A stretch of 64,000 nucleotides of DNA, taken from NCBI RefSeq assembly GCF_001808185.1, contig NZ_CP017668.1:3534001-3598000 (forward strand). The letters run 5' to 3'. Of the stretch, positions 37,620 through 49,633 are shown one piece after another. The notes below the pieces were generated by a model. The model worked only from the letters and a program-made list of their open reading frames with translations, ran no database searches and was not told where the DNA came from. Source of the DNA: Jeongeupia sp. USM3 (GTDB taxonomy: Bacteria > Pseudomonadota > Gammaproteobacteria > Burkholderiales > Chitinibacteraceae). The position numbers and the translations under genes were made by a program. How positions within the stretch are numbered: the first letter of the stretch is position 1; the number at the start of each line of letters is the position of its first letter.

Positions 37620-38120
37620 TTACGCCAGCGCCTTCAGCGCCGCGTCATAGTTCGGCTCGTCCTTCACTTCGGCGACGAGTTCGGCGTGCAGCACCTTGTC
37701 GTTCGCATCGAGCACGACGACGGCGCGCGCGGCGACGCCGACCAGCGGGCCGGTCGCGAATTCGACGCCGTAGTCGTTCAGGAACTGGCGGCCTCGCATC
37801 GTCGACAGCGTGACGACGTTTTCCAGACCTTCGGCGCCGCAGAAGCGGTTCTGCGCGAACGGCAGGTCGGCCGAGATGCACAGCACCACGGTATCGGCCA
37901 GCGTCGACGCCGAGGCGTTGAAGTGGCGCACCGAGGTCGCGCATGTCGGGGTGTCGATGCTCGGGAAAATGTTCAGGACTTTCTTCTTGCCGGCGAATGA
38001 CGCCAGCGACACGTCGGCCAGATCCTTGCCGACGAGGGTGAACGGCTTGGCGCTGTCGCCGGCCTTCGGGAACTGGCCGCTGACTTCGATCGGGTTGCCG
38101 CCGAGGGTAACGCTGGACAT
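37620..38120 (-). CDS. tpx: Thiol peroxidase Tpx
   Basis: A 166-residue atypical 2-Cys peroxiredoxin of normal Tpx length. Peroxidatic C60 is in PSIDTPTCATSVRHFN and resolving C94 in RFCGAEGLENV. TMRGRQFLNDYGVEF is typical. It reduces hydrogen and alkyl peroxides using thioredoxin, in the periplasm or cytoplasm depending on species; no signal peptide is seen here, so cytoplasmic. Monocistronic by context, between two terminator-like hairpins. Confidence 0.97.
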   Translation of the reverse strand: MSSVTLGGNPIEVSGQFPKAGDSAKPFTLVGKDLADVSLASFAGKKKVLNIFPSIDTPTCATSVRHFNASASTLADTVVLCISADLPFAQNRFCGAEGLENVVTLSTMRGRQFLNDYGVEFATGPLVGVAARAVVVLDANDKVLHAELVAEVKDEPNYDAALKALA

Positions 38121-38190
38121 GGGATGCTCCTGGTGAGTGGTATTGTCGATGTGGCTTGGGAAAAGACGGCTTCTGTCGAGCCGTATCTCA

Positions 38191-38229
38191 TAAAAATGGC
38201 GCCGAACCCGCGGGATTCAAGCGCCATTT
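38191..38229 (-). terminator. Rho-independent terminator after gcvH
   Basis: Perfect nine-base arms AAATGGCGC and GCGCCATTT enclose a further CCCGCGGG core, six bases past the gcvH stop, and run into TTTTTA on the minus strand. Confidence 0.8.
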
Positions 38230-38234
38230 GCTGA

Positions 38235-38612
38235 TCAGGCGATGGCCTGCTCGTACGCCGTGGCGTCGAGCAGTGCGGCGCGCTCGGCCGGATCGTTCGG
38301 CCGCAGCCGGAACAGCCAGGTGTCGTACGGCGCATCGTTGATCGATTCGGGCGCGTCGACGGCGTCGACGTTGGTGGCGACGATCTCGCCCGACAGCGGG
38401 CAGTGGACGTCGGAGGCGCTCTTCACCGATTCGACCAGCGCAACGGCCTCCTGCTGCTTCACCTGCCGGCCGATGGCGGGAAGCTCGACATAGACGAGGT
38501 CGCCGAGCGTCGACTGGGCGAAGTGGGTGATGCCGACCGTGACGAGACCGTCGTCGTCGAAGCGGGCCCACTGGTGGGTTTCGGAGTAAAGCAGATTGGC
38601 AGGAATCGTCAT
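38235..38612 (-). CDS. gcvH: Glycine cleavage system H protein
   Basis: A 125-residue lipoyl-carrier protein, normal size, with lipoylation site K64 in LVESVKSASD and the conserved VGITHFAQSTLGDLVYVELP. It shuttles the aminomethyl group between GcvP, GcvT and lipoamide dehydrogenase. None of gcvT or gcvP is in the window. Its ATG overlaps the stop of the upstream DUF3426 gene by ATGA, an unusual coupling, so it may be translated from that transcript. Confidence 0.96.
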   Translation of the reverse strand: MTIPANLLYSETHQWARFDDDGLVTVGITHFAQSTLGDLVYVELPAIGRQVKQQEAVALVESVKSASDVHCPLSGEIVATNVDAVDAPESINDAPYDTWLFRLRPNDPAERAALLDATAYEQAIA

Positions 38613-39592
38613 GGATAGAACCAGTAAATCGAGTAACCGGAGGAATCGAGTTGGCCGAGGTCGAGCTGCAGGTAGGCACGCAGCTCGTCGTTCGGTGCGA
38701 GCCGCGTGCGGTTCTTTTCGCTCGCGGCCAGGTATTGGGTCGGGGTGAAGCGCTTGCGTGCGACGACGTCCTCGCGCTCGTTGGTCAGCGTCAGTTCCAG
38801 CGTCGGCAGTGCCTGATCGTACTGCGCCAGATTGCGCACGCTGGCCGAGAGCTGGACGAGGTTCGGCCGGCCCGGCACGTAGCTCAGTTCGGAGTAGTCC
38901 GAGCGCAGCAGCTCGGCGTGGCGCGGCAGCGGCATGTCGCAGCCGAGCGCGTTGCACGCCGAGACATAGATCGGCCGCAGCCACGGCAGCTCGGTCGACA
39001 GCGTGCTGCGATAGCGCAGCGCGATCTGCGTCAGCAGGACGAATACCGCCAGCGCGGCCAGCGCCATGCCGACCCAGCGCCATGGAGACGGCGGTTTGGG
39101 GACGGCGAGCAGGGCCTCGTCTTCGGCAGTCCGGATCGGGCGATAGCCGGACGGTTCGTCGCCCGAAGGTGCCGGTGCGGCGATCGTGGCGGGCGTTTCT
39201 GCCGCCGGTGTTTCGGTCATTTCGATCGGCACAGCCGTTGCCGCAAGATCGACGGGTTCGACTTCGGCTGCTTGTTCTGGCGGGACGACAGGCTCGGGTT
39301 CGGGTTCGGCTACGGCCTCGCCCATCGGTTCGGCCGACGGCTGAGGCGACGGTTCGGTGCGTCGGGCCAGGTATTCGGCGACGCTGCCGTCAGCGGCCGG
39401 CGTCGCCTGTTGCTCGGGAATATCCCGGGCGGCTTCGGCCGGTGTCTCGGTGGCGGGCTCGGCCATGCATTCGAGCGCATTGAACACGAACGCGCACTTG
39501 CCGCAGCGCACCTTGCCCTTGTGGGCAGCCAGTTGCGCGGCGGTGACATTGAACGCCGTATGACAATTGGGGCAGCGGGTAATCGAATTCAT
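38609..39592 (-). CDS. Zinc-ribbon membrane protein with DUF3426
   Basis: A 327-residue protein. The N-terminal MJ0042-type zinc ribbon uses C7, C10, C30, C33 (CPNC, CGKC). A long acidic Pro/Ala/Glu-rich linker (about 45-165) follows, then one membrane helix (about 172-194, WVGMALAALAVFVLLTQIAL) and a C-terminal DUF3426 domain (about 200-327). Members are common in betaproteobacteria, often beside prmA and accC as here; the role is not established. The cytoplasmic zinc ribbon plus external domain suggests a membrane-bound regulator or assembly factor. Start ATG 39592. Confidence 0.88.
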   Translation of the reverse strand: MNSITRCPNCHTAFNVTAAQLAAHKGKVRCGKCAFVFNALECMAEPATETPAEAARDIPEQQATPAADGSVAEYLARRTEPSPQPSAEPMGEAVAEPEPEPVVPPEQAAEVEPVDLAATAVPIEMTETPAAETPATIAAPAPSGDEPSGYRPIRTAEDEALLAVPKPPSPWRWVGMALAALAVFVLLTQIALRYRSTLSTELPWLRPIYVSACNALGCDMPLPRHAELLRSDYSELSYVPGRPNLVQLSASVRNLAQYDQALPTLELTLTNEREDVVARKRFTPTQYLAASEKNRTRLAPNDELRAYLQLDLGQLDSSGYSIYWFYP

Positions 39593-39779
39593 CGCCGCCG
39601 ATTGTAGCCCGGAATCATTGCGGCGCGTGTCATGAAACCGGCCCTGACCGGCAAGCGGGCCAAAGCAGCCCGGGCTGGCCCGGGGCGCAGGAGCAGGAGC
39701 GGGGCACCGGCGTCCGTGAGGAAGCCGGGCATCGGCGCGGCGCGGGATGCGCCGGCGCAGCCGCCGAGCAGCACCGGCT

Positions 39780-40667
39780 TCAGCGCTTGCGGCCGGACAG
39801 GCAGACCCAGCCTTCCGACTGCTTCGGCGGATCGAAGTCGAACCACGCGCCGTAGATCGCGATGACCTCGTCGGCCTGCTCGGCGAGGATGCCCGACAGT
39901 GCGATCCGGCCACCGGCACGGACGCGGCCGGCCAGCATCGGCGCCAGCGCCTTGAGCGGGTTGGTCAGGATGTTGGCGACGACGACGTCGTACTCGCCCG
40001 CCGGCAGCGCGTCGGGCAGGAAGAAGTCGATCTCTACGCCGTTCTGCTCGGCGTTCTGCTTCGACGCGATCATTGCCTGCGGGTCGATGTCGACGCCGTG
40101 GGTGGCGCCGGCGCCGACCTTCCTGGCGGCGATCGCCAGGATGCCCGAGCCGCAGCCGTAGTCGAGCAGTGTTTCGCCACCGGCGATATTGGCGTCGAGC
40201 CATTGCAGGCACAGATGGGTGGTCGGGTGGCTGCCGGTGCCGAACGCCAGGCCCGGGTCGAGCGCGATATTGATCGCATCGGGGTTCGGCGACTCGTGCC
40301 ACGTCGGCGTGATCCACAGCCGCTCGGAAATCCGGATCGGGTCGAACTGCGACTGGGTCAGGCGGACCCAGTCCTGTTCCTCGACGGTGATGACGTCGAA
40401 GGCCGGCAGGGCGATGCCCGCGGCATTGGCCGCGGCGGCGACGGTCAGTTGCGGGTCCATCTCGTCGGAAAGGTGGGCGACAACGACGCTGCGGTCCCAC
40501 ATCTGGTCGACCGGTTCGCCCGGCTCGCCGAAGATCGGCTTCTCGAGGTCGGTGCCGGCGGCCGCGTCCTCGATCGACACCGACAGCGCACCGAGATCGA
40601 ACAGCGCATCCGAGAGCGCTTCGGCGTGCTTGGAGTCGGTGGTGATGCGCAGTTCCTGCCAGGCCAT
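39780..40667 (-). CDS. prmA: Ribosomal protein L11 methyltransferase
   Basis: A 295-residue SAM-dependent methyltransferase of normal PrmA length. The substrate-recognition N-domain begins MAWQELRITTDSKHAEALSDAL, and the SAM site GLAFGTGSHPTTHLCLQWLD, LDYGCGSGILAIAA and NILTNPL is diagnostic. It trimethylates ribosomal protein L11. Located downstream of accBC, separated by a bidirectional terminator; no gene is seen in the 187 bases between it and the DUF3426 gene. Confidence 0.97.
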   Translation of the reverse strand: MAWQELRITTDSKHAEALSDALFDLGALSVSIEDAAAGTDLEKPIFGEPGEPVDQMWDRSVVVAHLSDEMDPQLTVAAAANAAGIALPAFDVITVEEQDWVRLTQSQFDPIRISERLWITPTWHESPNPDAINIALDPGLAFGTGSHPTTHLCLQWLDANIAGGETLLDYGCGSGILAIAARKVGAGATHGVDIDPQAMIASKQNAEQNGVEIDFFLPDALPAGEYDVVVANILTNPLKALAPMLAGRVRAGGRIALSGILAEQADEVIAIYGAWFDFDPPKQSEGWVCLSGRKR

Positions 40668-40721
40668 GTCGGTGCTTCCTAATCGGTAATGGCCGCGATT
40701 GTCTCACGGCGCGGATGAATT

Positions 40722-40749
40722 AAAAAAAGGGCCGCAGCGGCCCTTTTTT
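40722..40749. terminator. Bidirectional terminator between accC and prmA
   Basis: Stem GGGCCG/CGGCCC with a CAG loop is flanked by seven A residues (40722-40728) on one side and six T residues (40744-40749) on the other. On the minus strand it ends the accBC message 16 bases past the accC stop. Confidence 0.9.
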
Positions 40750-40764
40750 CCACGGACTGATCGC

Positions 40765-42132
40765 TCAGCCCTGCTTTTCCAGCAGCGCACGGATCTCGGG
40801 CATCTTGTGCTCGAGATAGTGGATGCTGGTGCCGCCCTTGGCGAACTCGCCGTCGAGCAGCAGCTGCTGGTGCAGCGGGATATTGGTGTTGATGCCCTGG
40901 ACGACCATTTCCGACAGCGCAATGCGCATCCGCGCCATCGCCTGCTCGCGGGTGTCGCCGTAGGTGATGATCTTGCCGATCATCGAGTCGTAGTTCGGCG
41001 GGACGAAATAACCCTGGTAGACGTGCGAGTCGACGCGCACGCCCGGGCCGCCCGGCGTGTGCCAGGTGGTGATCCGGCCGGGGCTCGGCACGAACTTGAG
41101 CGGGTCTTCGGCGTTGATCCGGCACTCGATCGAGTGGCCCTTGAGCTTCACGTCCTTCTGCGTGTAGCGCAGCGGCAGGCCCGCGGCGACGCGGATCTGC
41201 TCCTGGACGATGTCGATGCCGGTGATCATTTCGGTTACCGGGTGTTCGACCTGGACGCGGGTGTTCATCTCGATGAAGAAGAACTCGCCGTTCTCGTACA
41301 GGAACTCGAAGGTGCCGGCGCCGCGGTAGCCGATCTGGCGGCAGGCTTCGGCGCAGGCCTCACCGATCTTCTTGCGCTGGGCTTCGGTCACGCCGGGTGC
41401 CGGCGCCTCTTCGATCACTTTCTGGTGGCGGCGCTGCATCGAGCAGTCGCGCTCGCCGAGGTAGATCGCATTGCCGTGCTGGTCGGCGAGGATCTGGATC
41501 TCGACGTGACGCGGCGTCTGCAGGAAGCGTTCCATGTAGACGGTCGGGTTGCCGAACGCGGCGCCGGCTTCGGACTGGGTCATCTCGACCGAGCGCAGCA
41601 GTTCTTCCTCGTTGTGCACGACGCGCATGCCGCGGCCACCGCCACCGCCGGCGGCCTTGATGATCACCGGGTAGCCGACCTTGCGGCCGATCGCGATGAT
41701 TTCCTTCGGGTCGTCCGGCAGCGCGCCGTCCGAACCGGGCACGCACGGCACGCCGGCCTGCTTCATCGCGTTCTTGGCCGAGACCTTGTCGCCCATGATG
41801 CGGATCGACTCGGGGGTCGGGCCGATGAAGGTGAAGCCGGATTCCTCGACGCGCTGGGCGAAGTCGGCGTTTTCGGACAGGAAGCCGTAGCCCGGGTGGA
41901 TGGCGTTGGCGTTGGTGACTTCGGCGGCCGAGATGATCGCCGCCATGTTCAGATAGCTCTGCGGCGACGGGTTCGGCCCGATGCAGACCGATTCGTCGGC
42001 GAGCTTGACGTATTTGGCTTCGCGGTCGATTTCCGAGTGGACGACCACGGTTTTGATGCCCATTTCGCGGCAGGCGCGCAATACGCGCAGCGCGATCTCC
42101 CCGCGGTTGGCAATCAGTACTTTTTCAAACAT
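40765..42132 (-). CDS. accC: Acetyl-CoA carboxylase, biotin carboxylase subunit
   Basis: A 455-residue protein of usual AccC length. It shows MFEKVLIANRGEIALRV at the N-terminus, the ATP-grasp glycine loop KAAGGGGGRGMRVV, and the catalytic region EFLYENGEFFFIEMNTRVQVEHPVTE. It carboxylates biotin on AccB using ATP and bicarbonate, the first step of fatty-acid synthesis. I start it at ATG 42132, where the family begins, not at the in-frame ATG nine codons earlier. It lies 51 bases after accB. Confidence 0.98.
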   Translation of the reverse strand: MFEKVLIANRGEIALRVLRACREMGIKTVVVHSEIDREAKYVKLADESVCIGPNPSPQSYLNMAAIISAAEVTNANAIHPGYGFLSENADFAQRVEESGFTFIGPTPESIRIMGDKVSAKNAMKQAGVPCVPGSDGALPDDPKEIIAIGRKVGYPVIIKAAGGGGGRGMRVVHNEEELLRSVEMTQSEAGAAFGNPTVYMERFLQTPRHVEIQILADQHGNAIYLGERDCSMQRRHQKVIEEAPAPGVTEAQRKKIGEACAEACRQIGYRGAGTFEFLYENGEFFFIEMNTRVQVEHPVTEMITGIDIVQEQIRVAAGLPLRYTQKDVKLKGHSIECRINAEDPLKFVPSPGRITTWHTPGGPGVRVDSHVYQGYFVPPNYDSMIGKIITYGDTREQAMARMRIALSEMVVQGINTNIPLHQQLLLDGEFAKGGTSIHYLEHKMPEIRALLEKQG

Positions 42133-42183
42133 CTGTGAACTCCGTGAGACGTGCTGCATCCGTCGGGCGGACGCGGCACCGCA

Positions 42184-42639
42184 TCAGCCGATGACGAACA
42201 GCGGTTCGCCGTATTCGACCGGCTGGCCGTTCTCGACGAGGATGGCCTTGATGACGCCAGAGGTTTCGGCCTCGATTTCGTTCAGGAGTTTCATTGCTTC
42301 GATGATGCACAGCGTATCGCCGGCGTTGACGGTCTGGCCGACTTCGACGAAGGACTTCGCGCCCGGGCTGGCGGCACGGTAGAAGGTGCCGACCATCGGC
42401 GACTTGACCGGCGTGCCGTCGGGCAGCGCGTTGCCGCCGGCTTCGGCCGGTGCGGCGATCGGCGCAGCGACTGCGGCGGCCGGGGCCTGGTATTGCATCG
42501 GCTGCTGGATGTAGGCCGGCGCGGCGTTCTGGTTGACGCGGGTGATGCGGACTTTTTCTTCGCCCTCGGTGACCTCGAGTTCGGCAATGCCGGATTCCTC
42601 GACGAGGTCGATCAGTTTCTTCAGTTTACGCAGATCCAT
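42184..42639 (-). CDS. accB: Biotin carboxyl carrier protein of acetyl-CoA carboxylase
   Basis: A 151-residue protein with the conserved N-terminus MDLRKLKKLIDLVEESGI, an Ala/Pro-rich hinge (40-80) and a biotinyl domain whose modified K117 lies in IIEAMKLLNEIEA (EAMKMMNEIEA in E. coli). It carries carboxybiotin between AccC and the carboxyltransferase. Part of an aroQ-accB-accC cluster on the minus strand. Confidence 0.97.
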   Translation of the reverse strand: MDLRKLKKLIDLVEESGIAELEVTEGEEKVRITRVNQNAAPAYIQQPMQYQAPAAAVAAPIAAPAEAGGNALPDGTPVKSPMVGTFYRAASPGAKSFVEVGQTVNAGDTLCIIEAMKLLNEIEAETSGVIKAILVENGQPVEYGEPLFVIG

Positions 42640-42702
42640 ACGGCAACCCTCTTATCAGGTAATGCTTATTGACGCATCTATGGGGGAAACGGGGACGTCC
42701 GT

Positions 42703-43158
42703 TCAGGACGCCGGATTGAGTGCTTCGAGGGCGTGGGCCAGCGCGTATTCGTAGCCCTTGGCCCCGAGGCCGCAGATCACGCCGACGGCGAGATCCGAGA
42801 AGTAGGAGTGATGTCGGAACGATTCGCGTGCATGCACATTGGACAGATGCACTTCGATGAAGGGAAGCTTGATCCCGGCCAGTGCGTCGCGGAGTGCAAC
42901 GCTGGTGTGCGTGAATGCGGCGGGATTGATGACGATGAAGCCGGTACCGTCGGCCAGGGCGGCGTGGATGCGGTCGATCAGTTCGTATTCGCGGTTGGAC
43001 TGAAATGTCTCGACCTGTGCGCCATGCGCTTCGCCGATCCTGACCAGACGAGCGTTGATGTCTGCCAAGGTATCGGCGCCGTAGTGCTGCGGTTCACGCA
43101 CCCCCAGCAGATTGAGATTGGGGCCATGCAGCACCAGGATTTTGCGGGCTTTTGCCAT
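42703..43158 (-). CDS. aroQ: Type II 3-dehydroquinate dehydratase
   Basis: A 151-residue type II dehydroquinase. ILVLHGPNLNLLGVREPQHYG carries the lid Tyr27, and INPAAFTHTSVALRDAL and EVHLSNVHARESFRHHS supply the other active-site residues. It dehydrates 3-dehydroquinate in the shikimate pathway. Start ATG 43158 is set by GGGAGG eight bases upstream; longer in-frame extension lacks conservation. First gene of aroQ-accB-accC, a common betaproteobacterial arrangement, divergent from queA. Confidence 0.97.
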   Translation of the reverse strand: MAKARKILVLHGPNLNLLGVREPQHYGADTLADINARLVRIGEAHGAQVETFQSNREYELIDRIHAALADGTGFIVINPAAFTHTSVALRDALAGIKLPFIEVHLSNVHARESFRHHSYFSDLAVGVICGLGAKGYEYALAHALEALNPAS

Positions 43159-43381
43159 GCTCACCTCCCAGTCTCGTTCCAAATCATCGGCGGGAGTTTG
43201 CCGAGGCGAAACGCGCTTGTCTAGAAAATTCGACGAAATTCCCGGAACTTTCGCGCTAAAACGGCTGTTTGAAAGTGTCACGCCATCAAGCGGGTCGCGG
43301 CTTGCTGGCGGGGGGCGCTGGTATACTGCTGTAGTTTTGCTACGCGCCTGTTCGCAGCATTTTCCTACGTGATGGACCCCG

Positions 43382-44428
43382 ATGCAGCTCTCCGACTTCG
43401 ATTATTTCCTGCCCGAACACCTGATCGCCCAGTTCCCGCCCGAAGAACGCGGCGCGAGCCGTTTGCTGCACGTTGACGGCAGGACGCTGCACGACGGCCG
43501 GTTTCGCGACCTGCCGACGCTGCTGCGCGCCGGCGACCTGCTGGTGTTCAACGATACCAAGGTGATCAAGGCGCGGCTGTTCGGCAAAAAGGACAGCGGC
43601 GGCGCGGTCGAAGCGCTGGTCGAACGCGTGCTCGATACGCATCGCGCGCTGGCGCACGTCCGCGCCAGCAAGGCGCCGAAGCCCGGCAGCCGGCTGGTGT
43701 TCGGCGATCGCTGGCACGCGACGATGGTCGAGCGCCGCGGCGATCTGTTCCTGCTCGAGTTTGACCGGACGGGGGCGGACGGCAATGCGTCGGTGCTCGA
43801 CATCCTCGAGCAGGCCGGTGCCTTGCCGCTGCCGCCGTACATCACCCACACGCCGGACGACGACGATGCCCGCCGTTACCAGACCGTCTACGCGCGTGAT
43901 CCGGGCGCGGTGGCCGCGCCGACCGCCGGGCTGCATTTCACCGACGCCCTGCTCGAGCGGCTGCGCGCGCAGGGCGTCGGCACGGCCTTTCTGACGCTGC
44001 ACGTCGGCGCCGGCACTTTCATGCCGGTCCGCGTCGACGATATCGCCGAACATACGATGCACCACGAGCGTTATTCGATCCCGCAGGCGACGCAGGACGC
44101 GATCCGCGCCACCAAGGCCGCGGGTGGGCGGGTGATCGCCGTCGGCACGACCAGCCTGCGCGCGCTCGAGGCATCGTCGCAGCAGGGGCTGCTCGCCGAG
44201 CCCGAGGGCGATACCGACATCTTCATTACCCCCGGCTACGCGTTCCGCGTCGTCGACCGGCTCATCACCAATTTTCACCTGCCCAAGTCGACGCTGCTGA
44301 TGCTGGTCGCGGCATTTGCCGGGCTGGAGACGATGAAGGCTGCCTACGCACATGCGGTGGCAAGCGAATACCGCTTCTTCAGCTACGGCGATGCGATGCT
44401 GCTCGAGCGCCAACATTCGGGACAGTAA
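43382..44428 (+). CDS. queA: S-adenosylmethionine:tRNA ribosyltransferase-isomerase
   Basis: A 348-residue QueA of normal length. LSDFDYFLPEHLIAQFPPEERGASRLL at the N-terminus, PTAGLHFT, LHVGAGTFMPVR and TNFHLPKSTLLMLV are diagnostic. It transfers the ribosyl part of SAM to preQ1 in tRNA, making epoxyqueuosine. Its usual partner tgt lies 3.9 kb downstream, separated by two unrelated genes. Confidence 0.98.
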   Translation: MQLSDFDYFLPEHLIAQFPPEERGASRLLHVDGRTLHDGRFRDLPTLLRAGDLLVFNDTKVIKARLFGKKDSGGAVEALVERVLDTHRALAHVRASKAPKPGSRLVFGDRWHATMVERRGDLFLLEFDRTGADGNASVLDILEQAGALPLPPYITHTPDDDDARRYQTVYARDPGAVAAPTAGLHFTDALLERLRAQGVGTAFLTLHVGAGTFMPVRVDDIAEHTMHHERYSIPQATQDAIRATKAAGGRVIAVGTTSLRALEASSQQGLLAEPEGDTDIFITPGYAFRVVDRLITNFHLPKSTLLMLVAAFAGLETMKAAYAHAVASEYRFFSYGDAMLLERQHSGQ

Positions 44429-44546
44429 TGTCTATTAGTACAGTGAAATAAGTTCGACACCAATCTTTCATTCTCCCTTTTCCTTGCTGTCACGGGGCGC
44501 CGATAGGCTGCGCGCTCCAATAAACTCGGCAAAGGAAGAGGGGAGC

Positions 44547-47360
<2,814 letters not shown>

Positions 47361-47377
47361 GCCGTTCGACCGATCCG

Positions 47378-47406
47378 GCCCCGGCTCCGGCCGGGGCGTT
47401 CCGTTT
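47378..47406 (+). terminator. Probable terminator after the nucleotidase gene
   Basis: GCCCCGG (47378-47384) pairs with CCGGGGC (47391-47397) over a six-base loop, 18 bases past the stop, followed by GTTCCGTTT. The T-run is weak, so partial read-through into the next gene is likely. Confidence 0.5.
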
Positions 47407-47416
47407 GGAGAGTGAT

Positions 47417-48208
47417 ATGTGGGCTTTGATCGTTGGACAGATCAGGCGCTGGCGCTGGCCGGCAATGCTGTTGCTGACCGGCCTTGCCGCGGTGGCGAGC
47501 CTGTCCGCCCGGGCATCGGCGCAGCGCGACGCGGCGCTGGCGCAGGCACCGGGCGCGATCCAGCAGCTGCGGCTTGACGTGCAGGCGCATCGTCCGGGTA
47601 GTGAGCGAGACTTGCGGCAGCTGGCCGATTACGGCCATCCGCTCGCGGCCCGGACGCTGGCCGAACTGGCCGCCGTCGACGCGACGCCGCAGGCGCAGCA
47701 GGTCGCGCTCGACTGGTACCGCCGCGGTGCCGAGGCTGGCGACGCCGAGTCGGCGTACCGGCTGGGGCTGGCCTACCTGCAGGGGCGCACGCTGCCGTCC
47801 GATCCGGTGCAGGCGCGGCGCTGGTTCGAGCGCGCCGGCGCGCTGCCGGCCGCGCGCTTCCGGCTGGCGACCCTGCTGCTGCGCGGGGAGGGTGGCGTGG
47901 CGAACGCTGCCCAGGGGTTGCAGTGGCTGGCGCAGGCGGCGACCGACGGCGATGCCGACGCGATGTTCGCGCTGGCCAACCGCTACCGCGACGGCGAAGG
48001 GCTGCCGCGTGACGAGATGCAGGCGCTGCGCTGGTACCGGGCCGCGGCGAACGGCGAGCACCCGGCCGCGTTGCAGACGCTGTCGCTCGCGTATGCGCGC
48101 GGCGAGCTGGGGCTGCCGGTCGACCCCGATCAGGCGCAGTTCCTCGGCGAGTACGCCGGCCACGCGGCGAAGTGCCATACGCCGCATGCGCGGGTCGCGC
48201 TGTTCTGA
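47417..48208 (+). CDS. Sel1-like repeat protein, membrane-anchored or exported
   Basis: A 263-residue protein from ATG 47417 (GGAG upstream). The N-terminus has a hydrophobic helix (about 15-33, WPAMLLLTGLAAVASLSA). From about 85 come four Sel1-type TPR-like repeats (ALDWYRRGAEAGDAESAYRLGLAYLQG; GLQWLAQAATDGDADAMFALANRYRDG; ALRWYRAAANGEHPAALQTLSLAYARG). Such repeats mediate protein-protein contacts. The partner is unknown. It lies between the nucleotidase and tgt. Confidence 0.8.
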   Translation: MWALIVGQIRRWRWPAMLLLTGLAAVASLSARASAQRDAALAQAPGAIQQLRLDVQAHRPGSERDLRQLADYGHPLAARTLAELAAVDATPQAQQVALDWYRRGAEAGDAESAYRLGLAYLQGRTLPSDPVQARRWFERAGALPAARFRLATLLLRGEGGVANAAQGLQWLAQAATDGDADAMFALANRYRDGEGLPRDEMQALRWYRAAANGEHPAALQTLSLAYARGELGLPVDPDQAQFLGEYAGHAAKCHTPHARVALF

Positions 48209-48339
48209 GCCGGTCCGCTGTTAATCATCCGGTGGTCATGCGGCGTCCGGCCGTGGTAATTTGGTTGTCTTGCGGGGGCTGCGGTGGCAGCCCCTTTGAT
48301 ATTGCGCCGGACTGTCTTCCGGCGGCACAAGGAATCGGC

Positions 48340-49470
48340 ATGACTCAACAGCAAGGCCTGCAGTTCACGCTGCACAAGACCAGCGGCGGCGCCCGGCGCG
48401 GCACGATGGTGCTCAATCACGGCGTCGTCGAGACCCCGGTGTTCATGCCGGTCGGTACCTATGGCACCGTCAAGGCGATGACGCCGCGCGACCTGAACGA
48501 AATCGAGGCGCAGATCTGCCTGGGCAACACCTTCCACCTGTGGCTGCGCCCGGGGCTGGAAGTCATCAACAAGTTCGGCGGCCTGCACCGGTTCATGGGC
48601 TGGGACAAGCCGATCCTGACCGACTCGGGCGGCTTCCAGGTGTTCAGCCTCGGCGACCTGCGCAAGATCACCGAGGAGGGCGTCAAGTTCCAGAGTCCGG
48701 TCAACGGCGACAAGCTGTTCCTGACGCCGGAAGAGTCGATGCGCATCCAGCGTGCGCTCAATTCCGACATCGTGATGATCTTCGACGAATGCACGCCGTA
48801 CCCGGCCGACCGCAAGCAGGCGGCCGATTCGATGCGCATGTCCTACCGCTGGGCCAAGCGTTCGCGCAGCGAGTTCGACACGCTGGAGAACCCGAACGCG
48901 CTGTTCGGCATCGTCCAGGGCGGCATGTACGAGGACCTGCGCGACGAATCGCTCGCCGGCCTCGACGACATCGGCTTCCACGGCATGGCGATCGGCGGTC
49001 TGTCGGTCGGCGAGCCGAAAGAGGACATGGAGCGCATCCTCGCGCACACCGCGCCGCGCCTGCCTGCAGACAAACCGCGCTACCTGATGGGCGTCGGCAC
49101 GCCCGAGGATCTGGTCTACGGCGTCAGCCAGGGCATCGACATGTTCGACTGCGTGATGCCGACCCGCAATGCGCGCAACGGCATGCTGTTCACGCGTTTT
49201 GGCGACATCAAGATCAAGAACGCCAAGCACCGGCTCGACGAGCGGCCGCTCGACGAAACGTGCGACTGCTACGCGTGCCAGAACTTCAGCCGCGCCTATC
49301 TGCACCATCTGTTCCGTTCGGGCGAAATCCTCGGCTCGCAGCTCAACACCATCCACAACCTGCGCTACTACCAGGTGCTGATGGCCGAGATGCGCGCCGC
49401 GATCGACGCCGATGCCTTCCCGGCCTTCGTCGCGCGCTTCCATGCCGACCGGGCCCGCGGCATCGATTGA
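48340..49470 (+). CDS. tgt: tRNA-guanine transglycosylase
   Basis: A 376-residue Tgt of usual bacterial size. TDSGGFQVFSL carries the catalytic-base Asp, GIVQGGMYEDLR and GGLSVGEPKEDM bind substrate, DCVMPTRNARNG contains the nucleophile Asp region, and CDCYACQNFSRAYLHHL gives the zinc ligands. It exchanges G34 for preQ1 in GUN-anticodon tRNAs, upstream of QueA in queuosine synthesis. Start ATG 48340 has AAGGA upstream. A strong terminator follows, so yajC is not directly cotranscribed. Confidence 0.98.
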   Translation: MTQQQGLQFTLHKTSGGARRGTMVLNHGVVETPVFMPVGTYGTVKAMTPRDLNEIEAQICLGNTFHLWLRPGLEVINKFGGLHRFMGWDKPILTDSGGFQVFSLGDLRKITEEGVKFQSPVNGDKLFLTPEESMRIQRALNSDIVMIFDECTPYPADRKQAADSMRMSYRWAKRSRSEFDTLENPNALFGIVQGGMYEDLRDESLAGLDDIGFHGMAIGGLSVGEPKEDMERILAHTAPRLPADKPRYLMGVGTPEDLVYGVSQGIDMFDCVMPTRNARNGMLFTRFGDIKIKNAKHRLDERPLDETCDCYACQNFSRAYLHHLFRSGEILGSQLNTIHNLRYYQVLMAEMRAAIDADAFPAFVARFHADRARGID

Positions 49471-49488
49471 CCGCATTCTCCGCTCAGT

Positions 49489-49516
49489 AAAAACCCGGCC
49501 GAGCCGGGTTTTTTTT
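49489..49516 (+). terminator. Rho-independent terminator after tgt
   Basis: Stem AAACCCGGC/GCCGGGTTT with loop CGA followed by a run of T residues (eight in a row including the arm), 18 bases after the tgt stop. Confidence 0.93.
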
Positions 49517-49633
49517 GCGATGCGCGCCGTGCATGGGGGCTTTCCGCAGCACGTCGTGCCGGTTTGATCTGGGTCAAGCCCGTGTCCGGATCCGGTCTGC
49601 AGCATGTTGCCCTATGACAATGGGGAGAAGACG

